Shown here in pieces: positions 1-13,172 of a DNA stretch of 64,000 nucleotides. Both the position numbers and the translations under genes were made by a program. How positions within the stretch are numbered: position 1 is the stretch's first letter; the number at the start of each line of letters is the position of its first letter. The stretch is from Bryum argenteum (lineage: Eukaryota > Streptophyta > Bryopsida > Bryales > Bryaceae). The stretch is taken from NCBI GenBank assembly GCA_037043015.1, contig CM073324.1, forward strand, positions 11,739,013 to 11,803,012, read 5' to 3'. The notes under the pieces are model-generated. The model was not told the origin of the DNA and ran no database searches. It saw only the letters and a list, made by a program, of their open reading frames with translations.

Positions 1-140
1 CCAAATTCAGTGATCTCTAGGCACATGTAACTTTAGACACAACACGACAGACTGTTTCGCTTTCCGTATGTTAACCACACTATACTGGAAGGAGTTTCGA
101 GTAAAATAGAATTCCTACCACAATTTTTAAGCAGCTACTT
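1..140 (+). repeat. Terminal copy of the long-inverted-repeat element family
   Basis: This stretch closely resembles the outer end of the right arm of the large inverted repeat at about 11879-12185. Both share the block around GTGATCTCTAGG and the block CACTATACTRGAAGGAGTTT followed by a CCTACCA motif. Similarity fades near position 135, which probably marks the terminus. The rest of this copy lies to the left of the window, so its full structure cannot be judged. Confidence 0.6.
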
Positions 141-149
141 CTATGGAAC

Positions 150-1125
150 TCATAAGCTCTAAATAGAAAAAAGGTCGGTGTGAAGTCTCAGTGTTACTGC
201 CTTATACAATGCTGTAAACGAGTAGTGGTACTCTCAGCGGTCTCCAATCTCCGGTATAGTTGGTGTTCGAATTTGCCAACAACCATATATTGATTCCAAA
301 CTCTCAATGGTCTGACTAGTAACAGGGATCTCAATATACCTTGAGGTCATCATGGCATTCAATTGAGCTTGAGTCTAACTCAACTCACTCCTAAAGTCTA
401 AACCTCTATCACTATCTTCATCGTGTGCATGCTCATAACAGAAAGGATTTACCTAGTATTCTTTCTCTCACCCAACATGATCGACAAATGAAAGCCAATT
501 TTTGTACCCCAGAAATTAGACTTTTGTAGGATATTTAAAATTCACTATAACCTTGTCTTGTTCTTATGATGATAAACACATATCGTATTTTGGATTGCGC
601 TTCTTCCTATCTTGGGATCATTAGTAGTCAATTTTAGGGTTATTTGTTATTGTCTTGAATGTGAAGATGTAGAAAACTTGCAATAGAAGAATGTGTAGTC
701 CTTTATTTATATGAAAAAATGTGGTAATACAAGCTTGGTAGACTATTTATAGTCTCCATGGTCATAGGAGCTAATACTTCTACATAATTACCTTAATTTA
801 ACCAACTCTATAACTACTTCTCTAATACTTATTTTAGTTTCAAAATAGTCTTCGAAACTGTAATAATTAGCTACTTTAATAACATCATATCTTGTAAATA
901 AATGCTTCAATTATTAAACCAATTGTTGGAAAGAATAGGTATCATATACTCTCTTTAAATATCTATAGTACTCCAATATATCAATTGAGAATAATATTTG
1001 ACACCTCTTTGAAGTAGCCAAAACCATATTATTTGTTCTTTTCTTTTCTTTTTCCAAGTCTTGTAAAATTGAGGGTTAATATTTAGCCCTCCTCCAAAAA
1101 ATCATGTCCTCATGATTTGAAAAAA
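150..1125 (-). mobile_element. Degenerate LTR-retrotransposon fragment (LTR plus gag start)
   Basis: Read on the minus strand, a purine-rich tract with a short run of G (about 1125-1090, resembling a polypurine tract) leads into AT-rich sequence. A TATA-like motif ACTATAAATAG follows at about 741-754, then a leader, and then a frame at about 410-285 with gag-like character (SDRGLDFRSELS, then a stop, then TQAQLNAMMTSRYIEIPVT). All frames are broken by stops. The order polypurine tract, LTR, gag would fit one LTR shared by two tandem element bodies. This is a weak identification based on motif order only. Confidence 0.35.
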
Positions 1126-2089
1126 GTATTGGAATTGTCTTGGCTCATAAGCCGGGACATTTAGATTTGGAAAGATAACATTGAAATCATAATCCTTGTA
1201 AGTTAGCAAATTGGTAATGACTTATATACATCTTTTCCAATGCTTCCAAAAATTTGTTTTTCCTTAGAGTGATAGGAAAACTGGCATGCCTTGATTGCAA
1301 TAAAAGTGTCCATTCTTGTCTTACATGATGGAATAAGTTAAAATCCAAAAACAATATCATGGATATAGTAGATTCAAACTGTGGAAAATCCTTCTTGAGT
1401 AAGATAATGGCAGATTGTCTCTCATCATAGTAGATCTTGCTTTTAAGAGACTTGTTGAATAATACATTGCCAAAGAATTTCTCTCGATGATTAATGATCA
1501 TCATATAAGAATTCACAATATATAACGGGTTATGTAAAGGTTGGGAGAACATGCACTAAAAAGCTCCACCACTCCCGTTTGAATCCAAAGGTCCCCAATA
1601 TGCCACATAAAAACATGTAATTCTTTGCCTTGTTGATTGGTGTTGCTCCAAATATGGGAATTTTCTTTTAAGGGTTATTTGAGTTTGAGAACTCAAGTAA
1701 GACAATCCATGTATGCCTAAAATTATGTATCTTGTAATTCCTTATGCTTTTGATGCTTTGAAAATCAATCTCTCAATTATCAATTAGTAAGCATTTTTAG
1801 TATTTGATGGAGAACTAAGTCTTAGGTTTATAACTTGGATTTGAATTGGGTTTTAATATATTTGGATATACTTGGAGTTTACAAAAGTATTTGAGACCTA
1901 CTAATATATGTTGGATCATTGGATTGTCTTTTAACATAGTCAAGAGCTTATATAATAATTTTGGGCATTTTAGCATAGTATAAGTTTGTGCATTTTTTTG
2001 TGCGTTCAAGAGTCAAGGGTTTATATTTATGTTGGAGGTTTGAATTGGCATTCGAGGACAGATTTGCATCCATTGTGCATGTATAAAGA

Positions 2090-2570
2090 CCAATGTACTT
2101 GAACAAATAGGTGAGTAGCATAGCGGTATCTGGATTTTCAAACACGCCTTAAATTAGACCTATTAACTATTTAGCAATAGACATTGCGTATATAGGCGTG
2201 TATACTATACAAGGACTAGACATATAGACATATAGATATTTATATTATTTACAAGTATTATTTCAATTTTGACTAAGTGATAGAATTGCATTTGACCTAT
2301 TAGGATAATCTCACTTATCGACCATAACTACTGACATACCTCTTAAATACTAAATAAGACTAGGATTGCATTGTGTCCTCAACATCGGCAATCGACTCAA
2401 ACCTTAATTTAGTGATCCCTGGGTATATGAGTGCAAAGAGCAAGAGAAGTGTACAAGTACGCTTATACATAAATTGCGATTACTTGCGATCTTAGATACA
2501 ATACAATAGACACCTTAGTTGTTTCATACTACTTTCTCGCCGCATATTTAGTTGATAGTCATGTTCTATT
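2090..2570 (+). repeat. Diverged copy of the inverted-repeat arm terminus
   Basis: The segment around 2360-2450 aligns by eye with 11825-11910: a CATCGTGTCC-like block, a GGTAATG-like block, then TTTAGTGATCCCTGGGTATA against TTGAGTGATCTCTAGGTATA. It lies just upstream of the Ty3 reverse-transcriptase remnant and probably replaces the missing gag and protease part of that element. It is much more diverged than the copies at 1-140 and 11650-12190. Confidence 0.45.
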
Positions 2571-2839
2571 ATTTCACCCATACTGATTTTTTAACCATTG
2601 TATTATATTTACGACCTTTTATTCTGCCCTTTAGAATTACTAATGCTCTACACTCTGTGCGTAGTTGTTCTCGCTCCTTGTATCTTAGACACTCAAACTT
2701 TTCTTTGTCCTCACATCAAAAATCTCGATAACCAACTATCCAATTTCACTATCAAAACTACAATTTTATGCTTCCACATCTGTAATTGTATTACCAATCT
2801 AATGTGTAGATTGCGCGATATGAAATTTCAACGTGTTTT

Positions 2840-4426
2840 TCAGGTTCTTGACAAAAGTTTCCAGGTGATTTTACCAATAGCTAAACATGTATCACAAGAT
2901 CAAGCTTGTGACCTATTGTTGGGTGATGGTAAAGAACCAGTGAAAATCCAAATTGGCAAAATCACTGACTAGGAAAGAGCGAGATGATTGGCAAAAGTTT
3001 CTTAGGAAACATATTTCGACTTTCGCATGGACCTATAAGAATTTAAGGGATATTCCTCTAGATATATGTGACCATCACCTTAATCTTAAGGATGATGCTA
3101 AACAGGTAAGACAAAAGCAACATAGGCTAAATCCGATATATTCATTGTCGGTAAAAGAAGAAATCAAAAATTTATCAAAGATGTGTTTTATTTATCCAGT
3201 TTCTTACAGTGAATGAGTAAGTGCTATTGTGATAGTTGCTTAAAAGAATGGCAAAATAAGAATATGCCAAGACTTTCGGAACTTAAATTATTTGACAAGA
3301 ATAATTACTTTCTATTGACCTTCACGAATTCCATATGGATGTCCTGGCCGGTCATGAGATATATTTCTCCTTGGACGAGTTTTCAAGTTATAATTGAATT
3401 CAACTTGCTAAGAAGATCAATTGAAAACCACATTTACCATTGATTAGGGAACATATGCCGGAGCAGTGATGTTGTTTGGCTTGTGTAGCGTACCCCAAAC
3501 CTTTCAACGATTGATGATACCTTTTCTAAGGAATTTTTTGCAAATTTTCTTAGTCGATTTTTGTGTCTATAAAAAGAGAGAGGACCATGCAAAACATTTA
3601 GAAATTTTTTTTGAAAGATGTCGGAAAACTAGAATATCATTGAATGCTAGCAAGTGCCAATTTATGGTTCTTTTAGGTAAACTATTGGAGCACATAGTGA
3701 GTAGGGAAGGAATTCAATTGAACCCAAACAAAGTTGAGTTAATTAAGAAGTATCCTAGGCCTAAATTGATACAGGAAGTAAGAGGCTTTCTTGGTCCAAT
3801 TGAATACTGTAGAAGAGCTATTGACGCTTATGCTGCTACAGCTTTTCCTTTGACCCAATTATTAAAAACATTAGAAGTGATTGCTAGATAAATATGGGTT
3901 CGGCCATGTGATTAGGCTTTTTGAAAGAATTGAATCAAAACACAATTGAAAGAAAAAAAAGTGTAGAGCTCTCATTTTAGTCCCTCCCGATTGATCTGGG
4001 TCCTTTCATGTTTATGTTAATGCTTCTAACGTAGCTTTAAGGTGTATCTTAAGTCAAAAGGATTCTAAAAATTTAGATCATCCAATTTATTTTGCTAGCC
4101 GCCAATTGATAGTGGCTGAAAACAATTATACAACCATAGAGAGAAGCATTGGGCATGATTTTGTTGTTCAAAAATCTTGCCATTATTTATTGGGACATCC
4201 CTTTCTTTTCTATGTTGATCATGGTGCCTTTATGCATCTTGTTAATAAACGAAATCTAAGTGGCTGATTGGCCCTTTCGGTTCTATTGTTACAAGGGTTT
4301 CATTTCACAATAATTGTAAGGCCAAGAAAAAGTCATGGGAATGGCGAAGTATCTCTCGGTTAGAATCTTTTCCAATAAAGGCTACAACCATTAGATGATC
4401 AATTTCCAGATGGCGACGTTTTTAAG
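2840..4426 (+). pseudogene. Ty3/gypsy pol remnant, 5' half (reverse transcriptase and RNase H)
   Basis: Broken frames read in the order expected for a Ty3/gypsy polyprotein. The linker ending in STFAWTYKNLRDIP is at about 2953-3210. KNGKIRICQDFRNLN of the RT fingers is at 3244 onward, directly after an in-frame stop. The RT palm and thumb are at 3466-3889 (MMLFGLCSVPQTFQR, then FLVDFCVY, then GHIVSREGIQLNP-like sequence with E for G). RNase H is at about 4004-4350 (VNASNVALRC, PIYFASRQL, YLLGHPFLFYVDHGA). The catalytic FxDD box reads FLVD, so the first aspartate is lost. There are several stops and frameshifts and no gag or protease. The frame continues to FPDGDVFKVD near 4410 and then stops being recognisable, where the inverted-repeat insertion begins. 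The integrase half resumes at about 12191. Confidence 0.85.
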
Positions 4427-7400
4427 GTTGATATTTGTAGTAAGGATTTTGCTTTAATTTAAACTCTTTACAGTATAGTGTGGTTCACCGATGGAAAAGC
4501 AAAGTAGTGTGTTGTATTGTGACTAAGGCCACATGTATTCGCGGTATAAATATAACTAAGTATGTATAAACGTACGTGAGGACTTGTCTTGCGGCGATTC
4601 ACTTTTAAACCCATGGATCACTCAATTTGGGTTACTGTCATTACCAATGCACTACATTTAGACTCAATGCAGTCTCAGTCCTGTCTAATATTTTAAGGAA
4701 AGTTAATAGTTCTGGTCAATAGTTTAGGTTAAGTCAGACAGGACTGGGACTGTCACCTTATGCAGACTATCACCTAATCAAAATGCCAATGTAATACTTT
4801 GAAATAATACAGATAGGTATTTGGTCAATAGGTCCAGTCTGAGTATAGATATACGAATCTATACACGCAATGCCTTGCAAACATTGTGTCAATAGGTCCA
4901 AATGCAGGGGAATGCTTTTAAAAACTACATACCACTGTGCAGCTCTCCAAGTCGCTCAGGTCAAAAGGTCTTTGCTCATGCAAGTATGTATGCAAATGTC
5001 TTGTACAACACAAACACTTCTCAATATTCTATTCTCACAATTTGTACAAAACACTTAATAATATCAAAATTAAGAATGTTCAACCCAAACCCAAGGACTT
5101 ACTCTTAATCGAAACTTATGTCAATAGTTATTTCCTACCACTGTAGACTCAAAGAATATCCAAATATCAATTTGGAAGTCAAAAATGAACTCAAAATAAT
5201 CAAAACTTATTTTATATTAAAACCCCAAATACTTTTCACTTGATAGTTTTGCACAATGGTTTACAAATTTATAAAATGTGAATTGGCAAGTTCTGACCGT
5301 AAGATCTTGTTCCGATATACTCAATTATCTACCCCCAAAATTGCCAAACTTTTGACCGTGCAGATTTGCAAATAGTTACAGTCGTTGAAGGAGATGAAAG
5401 GGTTGTATCTGCTGCTACAGGCAGAGAGAAAAGTTCGTGGTCGTTGTCTACGCGATGGAGACTAGTGTATGGTTCACTAGTGGATGGTACGAATTCTTGC
5501 AGGGGTTCCCTGTTGGAGTGTCTTCGTAGCCTAAGAGCTAGGCAGCAGTAGCTTCATAATCTTACCTTGATAGTAGAAAAATTTCAAAAATATCGCCGGG
5601 CCCTCTTGTGCCCTGGTTCCTAGTTTATTAACTTGCAATTGATTAATACATTAATTGTTTCAAAAAAATAATAAAATAATAATTACAGTCAAAGTTCTCA
5701 GAATAATTTATATTCAAAACCAGCCTCAGTTCTTATACCCGTGGACTGAAGAGACTATATCCGTGCGATTTGACCTATAGCCACAGTCTGCAGACCCTAA
5801 ACCCGTAGAATACTGTACCCTATGGCCGCCCGAAGCAGGCCCTATGGCCGTGCGACTTTTGCCTCCCGAAACTTCAAATCCCTAATTTATGTCGCAATTT
5901 CTAGCGACCAATTTTTTCCCCATTTTGACTCAATTCGAACCAATTTTTGCATGAATCATGCACAAACAGATGCTCATACAATGCAAGTTTAGCTTACAAC
6001 TTAAATCCACAATTTTACAATTTGACAAACGAAGTTCTAATATTCTACAACACCTCCATCCGCTACTCGACTGACCACAGCCTGGATGGATCTCTCATGG
6101 GCGTCGATCCTGCACTTTTGAGGATTGTCCTTCACACCTACATCTTCAATGATCCACTCCAATTGACGTGTAGTTCACGACCCACGATCATCGATTCCGG
6201 CACTTGGTCGAGTGCGGATGCCTTTAGTGAATACATGGGAAGTAAATCATGCAAACACTTTTGGGTTCGGGATTAGATCAATACCTCCAACTATCAGCGT
6301 TGATCAGTTCTCTTTACGATCGATCAGCCTTCTTTCAGCCCATTCTGCTCTCCCGGCAAGGATGATCGTACCGCTTTTGCTCGCTGCTCCCTTCTGGCCA
6401 CTGGTTTTAACCTTATTTTCAACTTCCGATTGGAATTCCACTTGCACAATCAGCAATCAAATACAAAATTGAACTGATTGCAATTCCTGTTTTTGATATA
6501 TCGCCACCTCCATGTGACTCATACATAGACTACCGCTCTTGCTTATGGAATAGTCCACTAACCAGCGCTTGTCTTCGATGTAAGTAGCCAATTTGATTTT
6601 TCAATACTCATTGCCTCAGCTTTCCAAGAACAACTTCGTAGGCTCAATTCTATGGCATCACCGACACCATCCCAATGTTCAGTCTTTGCACGATCAGTCC
6701 GATCCCGACTACTTCAAGCACTGCTGGAACAACATCTCCTTCTCCACACAATCTGATCTCAATCCACTCATGACACACTATCAATCTGGATGCTCCATGT
6801 GCTCATCTCCAGCATCACTGCGACTTCAGCATTTGCACTTGCTACAACACTCGCTTGTCAAGGTTTCCGCACAATCGCTCATTCTTTCCTTCTCGGGCGA
6901 CACAATTTATGCAGGAAATTATACAGGGAAATTACAAGGAGCCAAGTCGCGTATTACACTTGAATGCCGTCTTTCACTCTTCAAGATGAACACCATTAAA
7001 TACACAATACACAAAATATTTGCACAAGAGATTTGAAAACTTAAAAATTACAACACGATGCGCATTTCTACTCCGAAATGCTGTGATACTTTTTGAAACG
7101 GAGGAGTTATGGGGGGGGAAAACGTTGCTGCACCTTTTGCGAGGGGTTGCAACTTCTGCTTCCGGTCCCTTTCATCCAAGTACATTTTTCATTTCTATTT
7201 TTTCATTCCTACGCTCTGGTCACACTAATTTCTGCCGCACTAATTTCTTACTGTTAATACCTATATTGCTACTTTCTATTTTTTTAATAATGTTTTGAGT
7301 AACTTTTTGATACTTTTTCACATATATACTATCATATTTATCCAAAAGTAAAAACTTTTAAAATAACTCTATAAATGATAATAAATAGTCACTACAATAT

Positions 7401-7440
7401 TATTGTAGTATATAGACTACTATATTATACTATATGTGAG
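4427..7440 (-). repeat. Left arm of the long inverted repeat
   Basis: Its reverse complement is collinear with 8940-12190. No gene is recognisable in it; the open frames at 5947-6276, 6593-7036 and 7020-7298 have no family resemblance. It lacks the C-rich minisatellite and the long (TA) tract that sit in the right arm, which accounts for much of the length difference. Confidence 0.6.
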
Positions 7441-8939
7441 AGCACCATCAAGATTCGGCTCCAACCTTCTAGTTGTTCAGAGCTTATGAACTTCACGAAG
7501 ACAATTTCTTAAGTATATTTGCCTTCTTACGAGGACAAATGATATCAGCAGAGCAGTTTGATGAGACGTGGGAGGCAGCACATGGTTTTTGGAAATATGC
7601 AAAACTTGATTTGTGAGATGTTGATAAGAAATAACGTGGTGTTGACGGATTGGTCGCCGTTATTTTATACTATTGGAGATCTGGGAGTCAGAGCCTTACT
7701 TTACTATGTTGAGTTAGAGAAAGAGCTTGACCATCGGAGATCGGTGGATTCAGGTGCCTAGCCTCAGAGACAAGTGGTTATTACAGATCATCAATAGCAC
7801 ATTGATTGTGAGGTGTATTGTTTCCAGTCGACTTGAGAGAAGTGGAAGGCTGGAAGTATGCAGTTACGGGAGCAGATGACGAGCATATCTAGTAGGAGGA
7901 CTCGCCCTTGGTCTCTTATAGCCGTTGTAATAGAGTGGAAGGCAGTTGTCCGGCGTGGAAAGATGGTTGTTGGTTATTAATTTTACCAAATGCACCAGGC
8001 CTTTATCCGACTATGTACAAACATTGATCCATATGCGAGAGAAAAGACTATTTTATAGATCATGATACGAGAGAGACGTCTATATTCAGACTACCTAGAG
8101 CGACCTACAGGCCACCCGGCTGGATGTGTACGAAGGTACCAGTCTGAGGATCTCCGCTCACTTGCAGATTATTAGGAGAGTATGGCCGCATGTGTGAGAA
8201 CATGGTTGTAGAGAGACCTGTACCTTCTTGGAAGGCTCTGGTGAGTAGAGGATTATAGATTATTAGTGATGGAAATAGAGCTATACGAGAGGATGCATTC
8301 CACGATTTCTAGAGATTGAAAGATAGACCGAGCAGTTGGAGTAGTGACTAATGGTGACTTCTGTACTTGCGAGAGGAGACATAAGTAGAGACCTAACGCC
8401 ACTATTGATTCAATGGAGTATAACTGACCAAAGATTCTTGGATTGTTTCATACTCATGAGGCTTGTGCAACATCTTATGGAGTCTTCTTTAAAGGACATA
8501 TCACTCACACAGACCCAATTTGCTTCAAGCAGCAGTATTCTGCAACTTTCTGAGGATGATGTGCGAGACCCATAAGTTCGTGATCAACGTCAACCAATTT
8601 GATGTTGTCCAACTAGAGTTTATTATATAGACTAAGCTACACTATCAGTGTACGAGATAGGTACGTGTACTAGAGATTATGCTCATTACACATTTCTTAT
8701 GAGGACCTCACCAGTGCTTTATCAACGAGTTTTCCGCCACTCGTTATCTTCCACTGACTACTTGGTTGCACAATTAACGAGTAGAAAATCCTACTTTGTT
8801 GAACCAACACGAAGATATAAAGAAAATATCGGAAAAAGAGTACAAGAAGAGGATGCGACAGATGGATCACAATAGAAATACCAGACCTAGATACGAGGAT
8901 GTCAATAGGATTAGTAAGGGCTATGAAGTATATAGATTT
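7441..8939. other. Unique centre of the inverted-repeat element, no recognised gene
   Basis: This 1.5-kb spacer between the arms carries fragmented open frames on the plus strand (for example 7558-7761, 8351-8575 and 8648-8875) that are interrupted by stops. Base composition is less AT-rich than the arm ends, as expected if it once encoded a protein. I do not recognise a transposase, helicase or capsid motif. It is the place to look for the decayed enzyme of the element. Confidence 0.4.
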
Positions 8940-10124
8940 AAGTAATATAGACTTTTTTTTTAGAAAAATTACTTTTATATTATACTATATATACATAAAA
9001 GTATTAAAAAGTTATGTAAAAAGCCGTAGAAATTAGAGAAATAGTATTACATGTAACACAAATAGTAATTAGTGCGGTCAGTAATTAGTGTGACCTATAT
9101 GGATGAAGTGGATGGATGAAAATCCAAGAGATGAGAAAGTCTCGACCCTTCCGAGAGGGTGCGCGCGCAGTATACACAATTTCGAAACTTTTATAAAATT
9201 TACGGCATTTTTATGTTAATGTGCATTGTCATCTCTTTATGCTCTAAATATTCCTATATAATTTTCCGTTTATATTTTGTATGCATTGTGTTGTTTCGAG
9301 TACTATAGTTGTGTGAGAAAATTGCAATTTGAGTTTGTCACTGTGAGGGATTTCTTGTGCCTCTGTTAATACGATCAGAGAAGCTTGGAATGAGAGTTGG
9401 AGCAGAATCGGTTGTGGCTAAAATATTCAGTAGGAGTAATCGCAGAAGTTGTTATGATCAACGAAGGTGAAGAGCTTGTTGAGGAATGTTGCAATAGACG
9501 AGGAAGGCGAGTGTTTTCACTCAAGAAGGATTAGTCACTGTCATGGTAGATCGAACTGGAGATTGAGAAATATAGAAGTAAGAAATTGGAGATCATGAAA
9601 TACGATGAAGTACAGAGTTTAGATCCAATCTTTTGAATGAAACAGTATGCGCTAGTTAGAGGAGTCTAGTATGAGAAAAAAAATGCTATGAGTGCCGGAA
9701 GAGGAGTGATTATAGATTGAAGTATTGGAGACCTCATTAACGAAAAATTGTAGTAGCAGTAGAGATTGAACAAGAATTTTAAACAAGATCAAATGATCAA
9801 TAAGTAGCCGAAGGAAAAAACAAATTAGTTTATTACTGAATGTAGGAGTCAGAGTGGAGAGCATCAAGGTTGCAAGTCAGATCGACAGTTTGAAGAAAGT
9901 AGAGCTTGTGTGAGATACATAGTGAGAGATGTTGTTGCATAGTGAGATTCACTATGCAGCAACATTAATTAATTAACCTAATATTATTTCTTGCCACATG
10001 GATCCCCTTAAGGGGGTGCCACATGGGCCCATGAACACACTTTATTTTGTAATTCTTTTTCTTTTGAGGAGAGCCCCCAGCCGTTTTATACATTTTAGGG
10101 GGAGGAATTAGCTGCAAATGATAT

Positions 10125-10530
10125 GGGATAAATTCCTCCCCAAGACCCCCCTTCCTCAAGACCCCCCTTCTGCCCCCCCAAGACCCCCTTCCGCCCCCAA
10201 GACCCCCTTCCGCCCCCACCAAGACCCCCCCTCCTCGCCCCCCCCTAAGACCCCCCCCTCGCCCCCAAGACCCCCTTCCTCAAGACCCCCTTCCGCCCCC
10301 AAAGACCCTCCCCTTCTCGCCCCCAAGACCCCCCTTCGCCCCCCAAGACCCCCTTTCGCCCCTCCAAGACCCCCCTCTTCCGCCCCCAAGACCCCTCTCT
10401 TATGCCCCCAAGACCCTCCCCTTATGCCCCCAATACCCCCTTACGCCCCCAAGACCCCCCCTTATGCCCCCCAAGACCCTCCCTTTTGACCCTCCCTTTT
10501 GACCCTCCCTTTTGACCCCCCAGACCCCTC
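10125..10530. repeat. C-rich/G-rich minisatellite (CCCCCAAGACCC-type units)
   Basis: About 400 bp consist almost only of imperfect units of 13-19 bp built on CCCCCAAGACCCCC with TTCCGC, TTATGC or TCGC variants. It ends in three units of the form TTTTGACCCTCCC. The minus strand therefore carries dozens of closely spaced G4-G6 runs and should be able to form G-quadruplexes. Long open frames on both strands here (proline-rich plus, glycine-rich minus) are composition artefacts. The array lies inside the right arm of the inverted-repeat element and has no counterpart in the left arm. Confidence 0.9.
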
Positions 10531-11934
10531 TCATACCCCTCCGGATTTTCCGCCGACCTTTGCGGCCCGCATTTCAGGCCTAGTGATGAGATTTTGGGAG
10601 ATAGAGAGCTTGGTTGTGGTCTTGTGAACAAAGCAGTAAGCACTAGTCTGAGGAGTTCAATACGAGGGAATGAAGCCTTGAGTGCCTGTAGCCTCAAATC
10701 CGGAGCTAAAGTCGTGGAGTGTGGTGATCGAAAGCGACTGCTATTCGAGGACAGAAGAAAGGGATGGGGATCTGAGAAGTGGATTTCAAACCCATGGAAG
10801 ATACAAGGTCACAGCAGATACGCTGAAGAAGAAGTCTCGTAGTCTAGAAGCAGATGAATTGGAATTGTAACTCTAAAGAAAATTAGAAATCTTCATATGT
10901 AAAATTTAAACTTGTATTAAGTTGTATGCTATTTGTACATGCATTGCATTTATATGCTCATTTGCAATGGATTGTAAGCGATTGAGTTGGAATCGTTGAG
11001 GATTGGGTTGGAATTCTGAAGAAATTTCAGTCGCTGGACTTTTAGGGAAAAATTTGGAATTTCAATTCCTAAGTCGCATCGTCATAGGGTTCGGCGCACA
11101 GTCTTAGGGTCTGTAATCCACGTCTATACGTTAGATTGCGCGGTCATAGTTTCCCTGCTAAATTCAATTACATATTTTTCTATTACTTTGATTGACTATT
11201 TCTTTCAATCCGTACTGTCAAAACTATGAAACTTGGTATGTAGACTACATAGACTACTCTAAATAAGATCTCATGGTTGAATATAGCAAATTCTAATTCT
11301 AAATCTAGAGAGTACTTTCTAAAAAAAACCCCAAGAAAACAAGTTTTTAGGCTTCCATTAACTGTGAGAGTTTAAGTGTTGGAATTAGATTTGTATGATA
11401 TTTTGAGTGTCTTGAGAACTATTGAATCAAAAATAGTTCTTGGATTTGGGTTTCAAATAATATTCTTTGGAGTTTTAAACAATTGTTGAGTTTTTGAGCA
11501 GAAGTTTGTATATGAGGGTTGAGTTATTCATCTCGTTGTTATTACACAACATTCTTGCATCTATGGTGCATTCGTAAAGAACTATTAACTTTAGTGGATT
11601 GGAGAGGTTCACAAAGGTACGTACATTCTATTCATGTCTTGTATTTGAACCTGGGCATTACGTATATAAATTTGTATATTTATATTGGGACTGGACCTAT
11701 TAACCAAATACTTATTTGTACTATTGATGAGTATTACATTGGCATTTTGATTAGGTGATACTTGCATTGGAGTCTATTGATTTATCCTGACTTATTAACC
11801 ATACTATTGATTACCCCTAGAATTCTAGACATGATTGAGACAACATCGTGTCCAAAGCATTGGTAATGTACTAGCAACCAAATTGAGTGATCTCTAGGTA
11901 TAAGAGTGAAAACCAAAAGACAAGCTACAGTGCA

Positions 11935-12045
<111 letters not shown>

Positions 12046-12190
12046 TATAGAGAGAGAGATACCCACTAATACATGTGACTTAGACACAAAACAACAGACT
12101 ATTTTGCTTTTCCGTAGGTAAATAACACTATACTAGAAGGAGTTTCGAGTAAAACATAATTCCTACCAAAATTATGTAACCCAAGTATTT

Positions 12191-12991
12191 TGATATTTTG
12201 AATCATTTTGAATCAAAAATTACACTTATTGGATTAACCCCGACTCATTTGAAAGCTTTTATTTATAAATGTGGTCTTTAAACACTATTGGCGGAAGTAT
12301 TGTGTAAGAAGGGCATCGATGGATTATTTAGAAGATGCAAATACGCTAGTGAAATACCAATAGTTTCATAAAGATGTCATATAGATGTCCGCCCAAGGCA
12401 TTTTGCGAGTGATATGATGGCCATATATATTGGTGGCCAAAGATGTTTCAGGATGCTCACAAATATGTTCGTAGATATCATCCCTGCCAACGAGTGGGCA
12501 GACCCACCCCTTCAACGACAAGGCCACTAGTGTCCGTTTTCACTTTAGCTCTTTTTGAAAAATAGGGTATAGATTTTGTCGGACCTATAGCATCAGGAAG
12601 GGGCTGTGAACATTATATTCTAAAATCTACTGACTATGCAACTAAAAGGATTGAGGCTATAGGGATGAAAACTAATGATGCTCAAACAATGGCTAGATTT
12701 TTGTCATATTTCCCCCTTTGATTGTCCCAAAGAACTTATTAGTGATAAAGATACTCATTTTCTTAACAAAACAATAGCTTGAAAGTGTGATTAGTTTAAT
12801 TGGAAGAATTGAATGAGAAACAAATTGAGGCTTATCTTCATACATATGCTATGCAAAAGCGTAAGAAGTCATTTTATGATAGCAAATTAGGTCTCAAAAC
12901 GTTCAAAATTGGAGATTTAGTCGTATTATATGATAGTAGATTTTTTAAGTTCTTTCGAAAATTACAAATGCATTGACTCGGACCCTATGAA

Positions 12992-13046
<55 letters not shown>

Positions 13047-13172
13047 CTACATGGTTCTGCACAATTGAAGGATTTCTAGGGGAAATGCATCCTTCTCGAA
13101 TCAATGGATTCAGAATTAAATTTTATTATGATTAAGCCGGGGTCGGCTTATTTTAAAGAGGGAGGAGAATAA
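12191..13172 (+). pseudogene. Ty3/gypsy pol remnant, 3' half (integrase) and polypurine tract
   Basis: This continues the element that is interrupted at about 4427. Broken frames give KKGIDGLFRRC, then HFASDMMA, then RRYHPCQRVGRPTPSTTRPL at about 12470-12530. The integrase core follows: GIDFVGPIASGRG at about 12568, ATKRIEAIGMKTNDAQTMAR at about 12640-12700 and ELISDKDTHFLNKT at about 12730-12775. The C-terminal part ends in a GPYEV-like motif at about 12980. A (TA) tract (12995-13042) is lodged in this reading frame. A purine tract AAAGAGGGAGGAGAA at 13155-13169 looks like the polypurine tract, with a TG LTR start at 13173. Frameshifts and stops make it non-functional. Confidence 0.85.
12995..13042. 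repeat. (TA)n microsatellite within the integrase remnant
   Basis: About 48 bp of AT dinucleotide follow the GPYEV-like integrase C-terminal motif. The coding frame resumes after it (NLHGSAQLKDF), so the tract is an expansion inside former coding sequence. Confidence 0.9.

Noticed and set aside
1187..1552. 121-residue minus-strand frame
   Set aside because: It lies next to a putative retroelement polypurine tract, but I could not match it to integrase or any other retroelement domain, so it is not annotated as a gene.
10118..10489. Proline-rich 123-residue frame (and antisense glycine-rich frames)
   Set aside because: It lies entirely in the C-rich minisatellite; the frames arise from the repeat composition on both strands.
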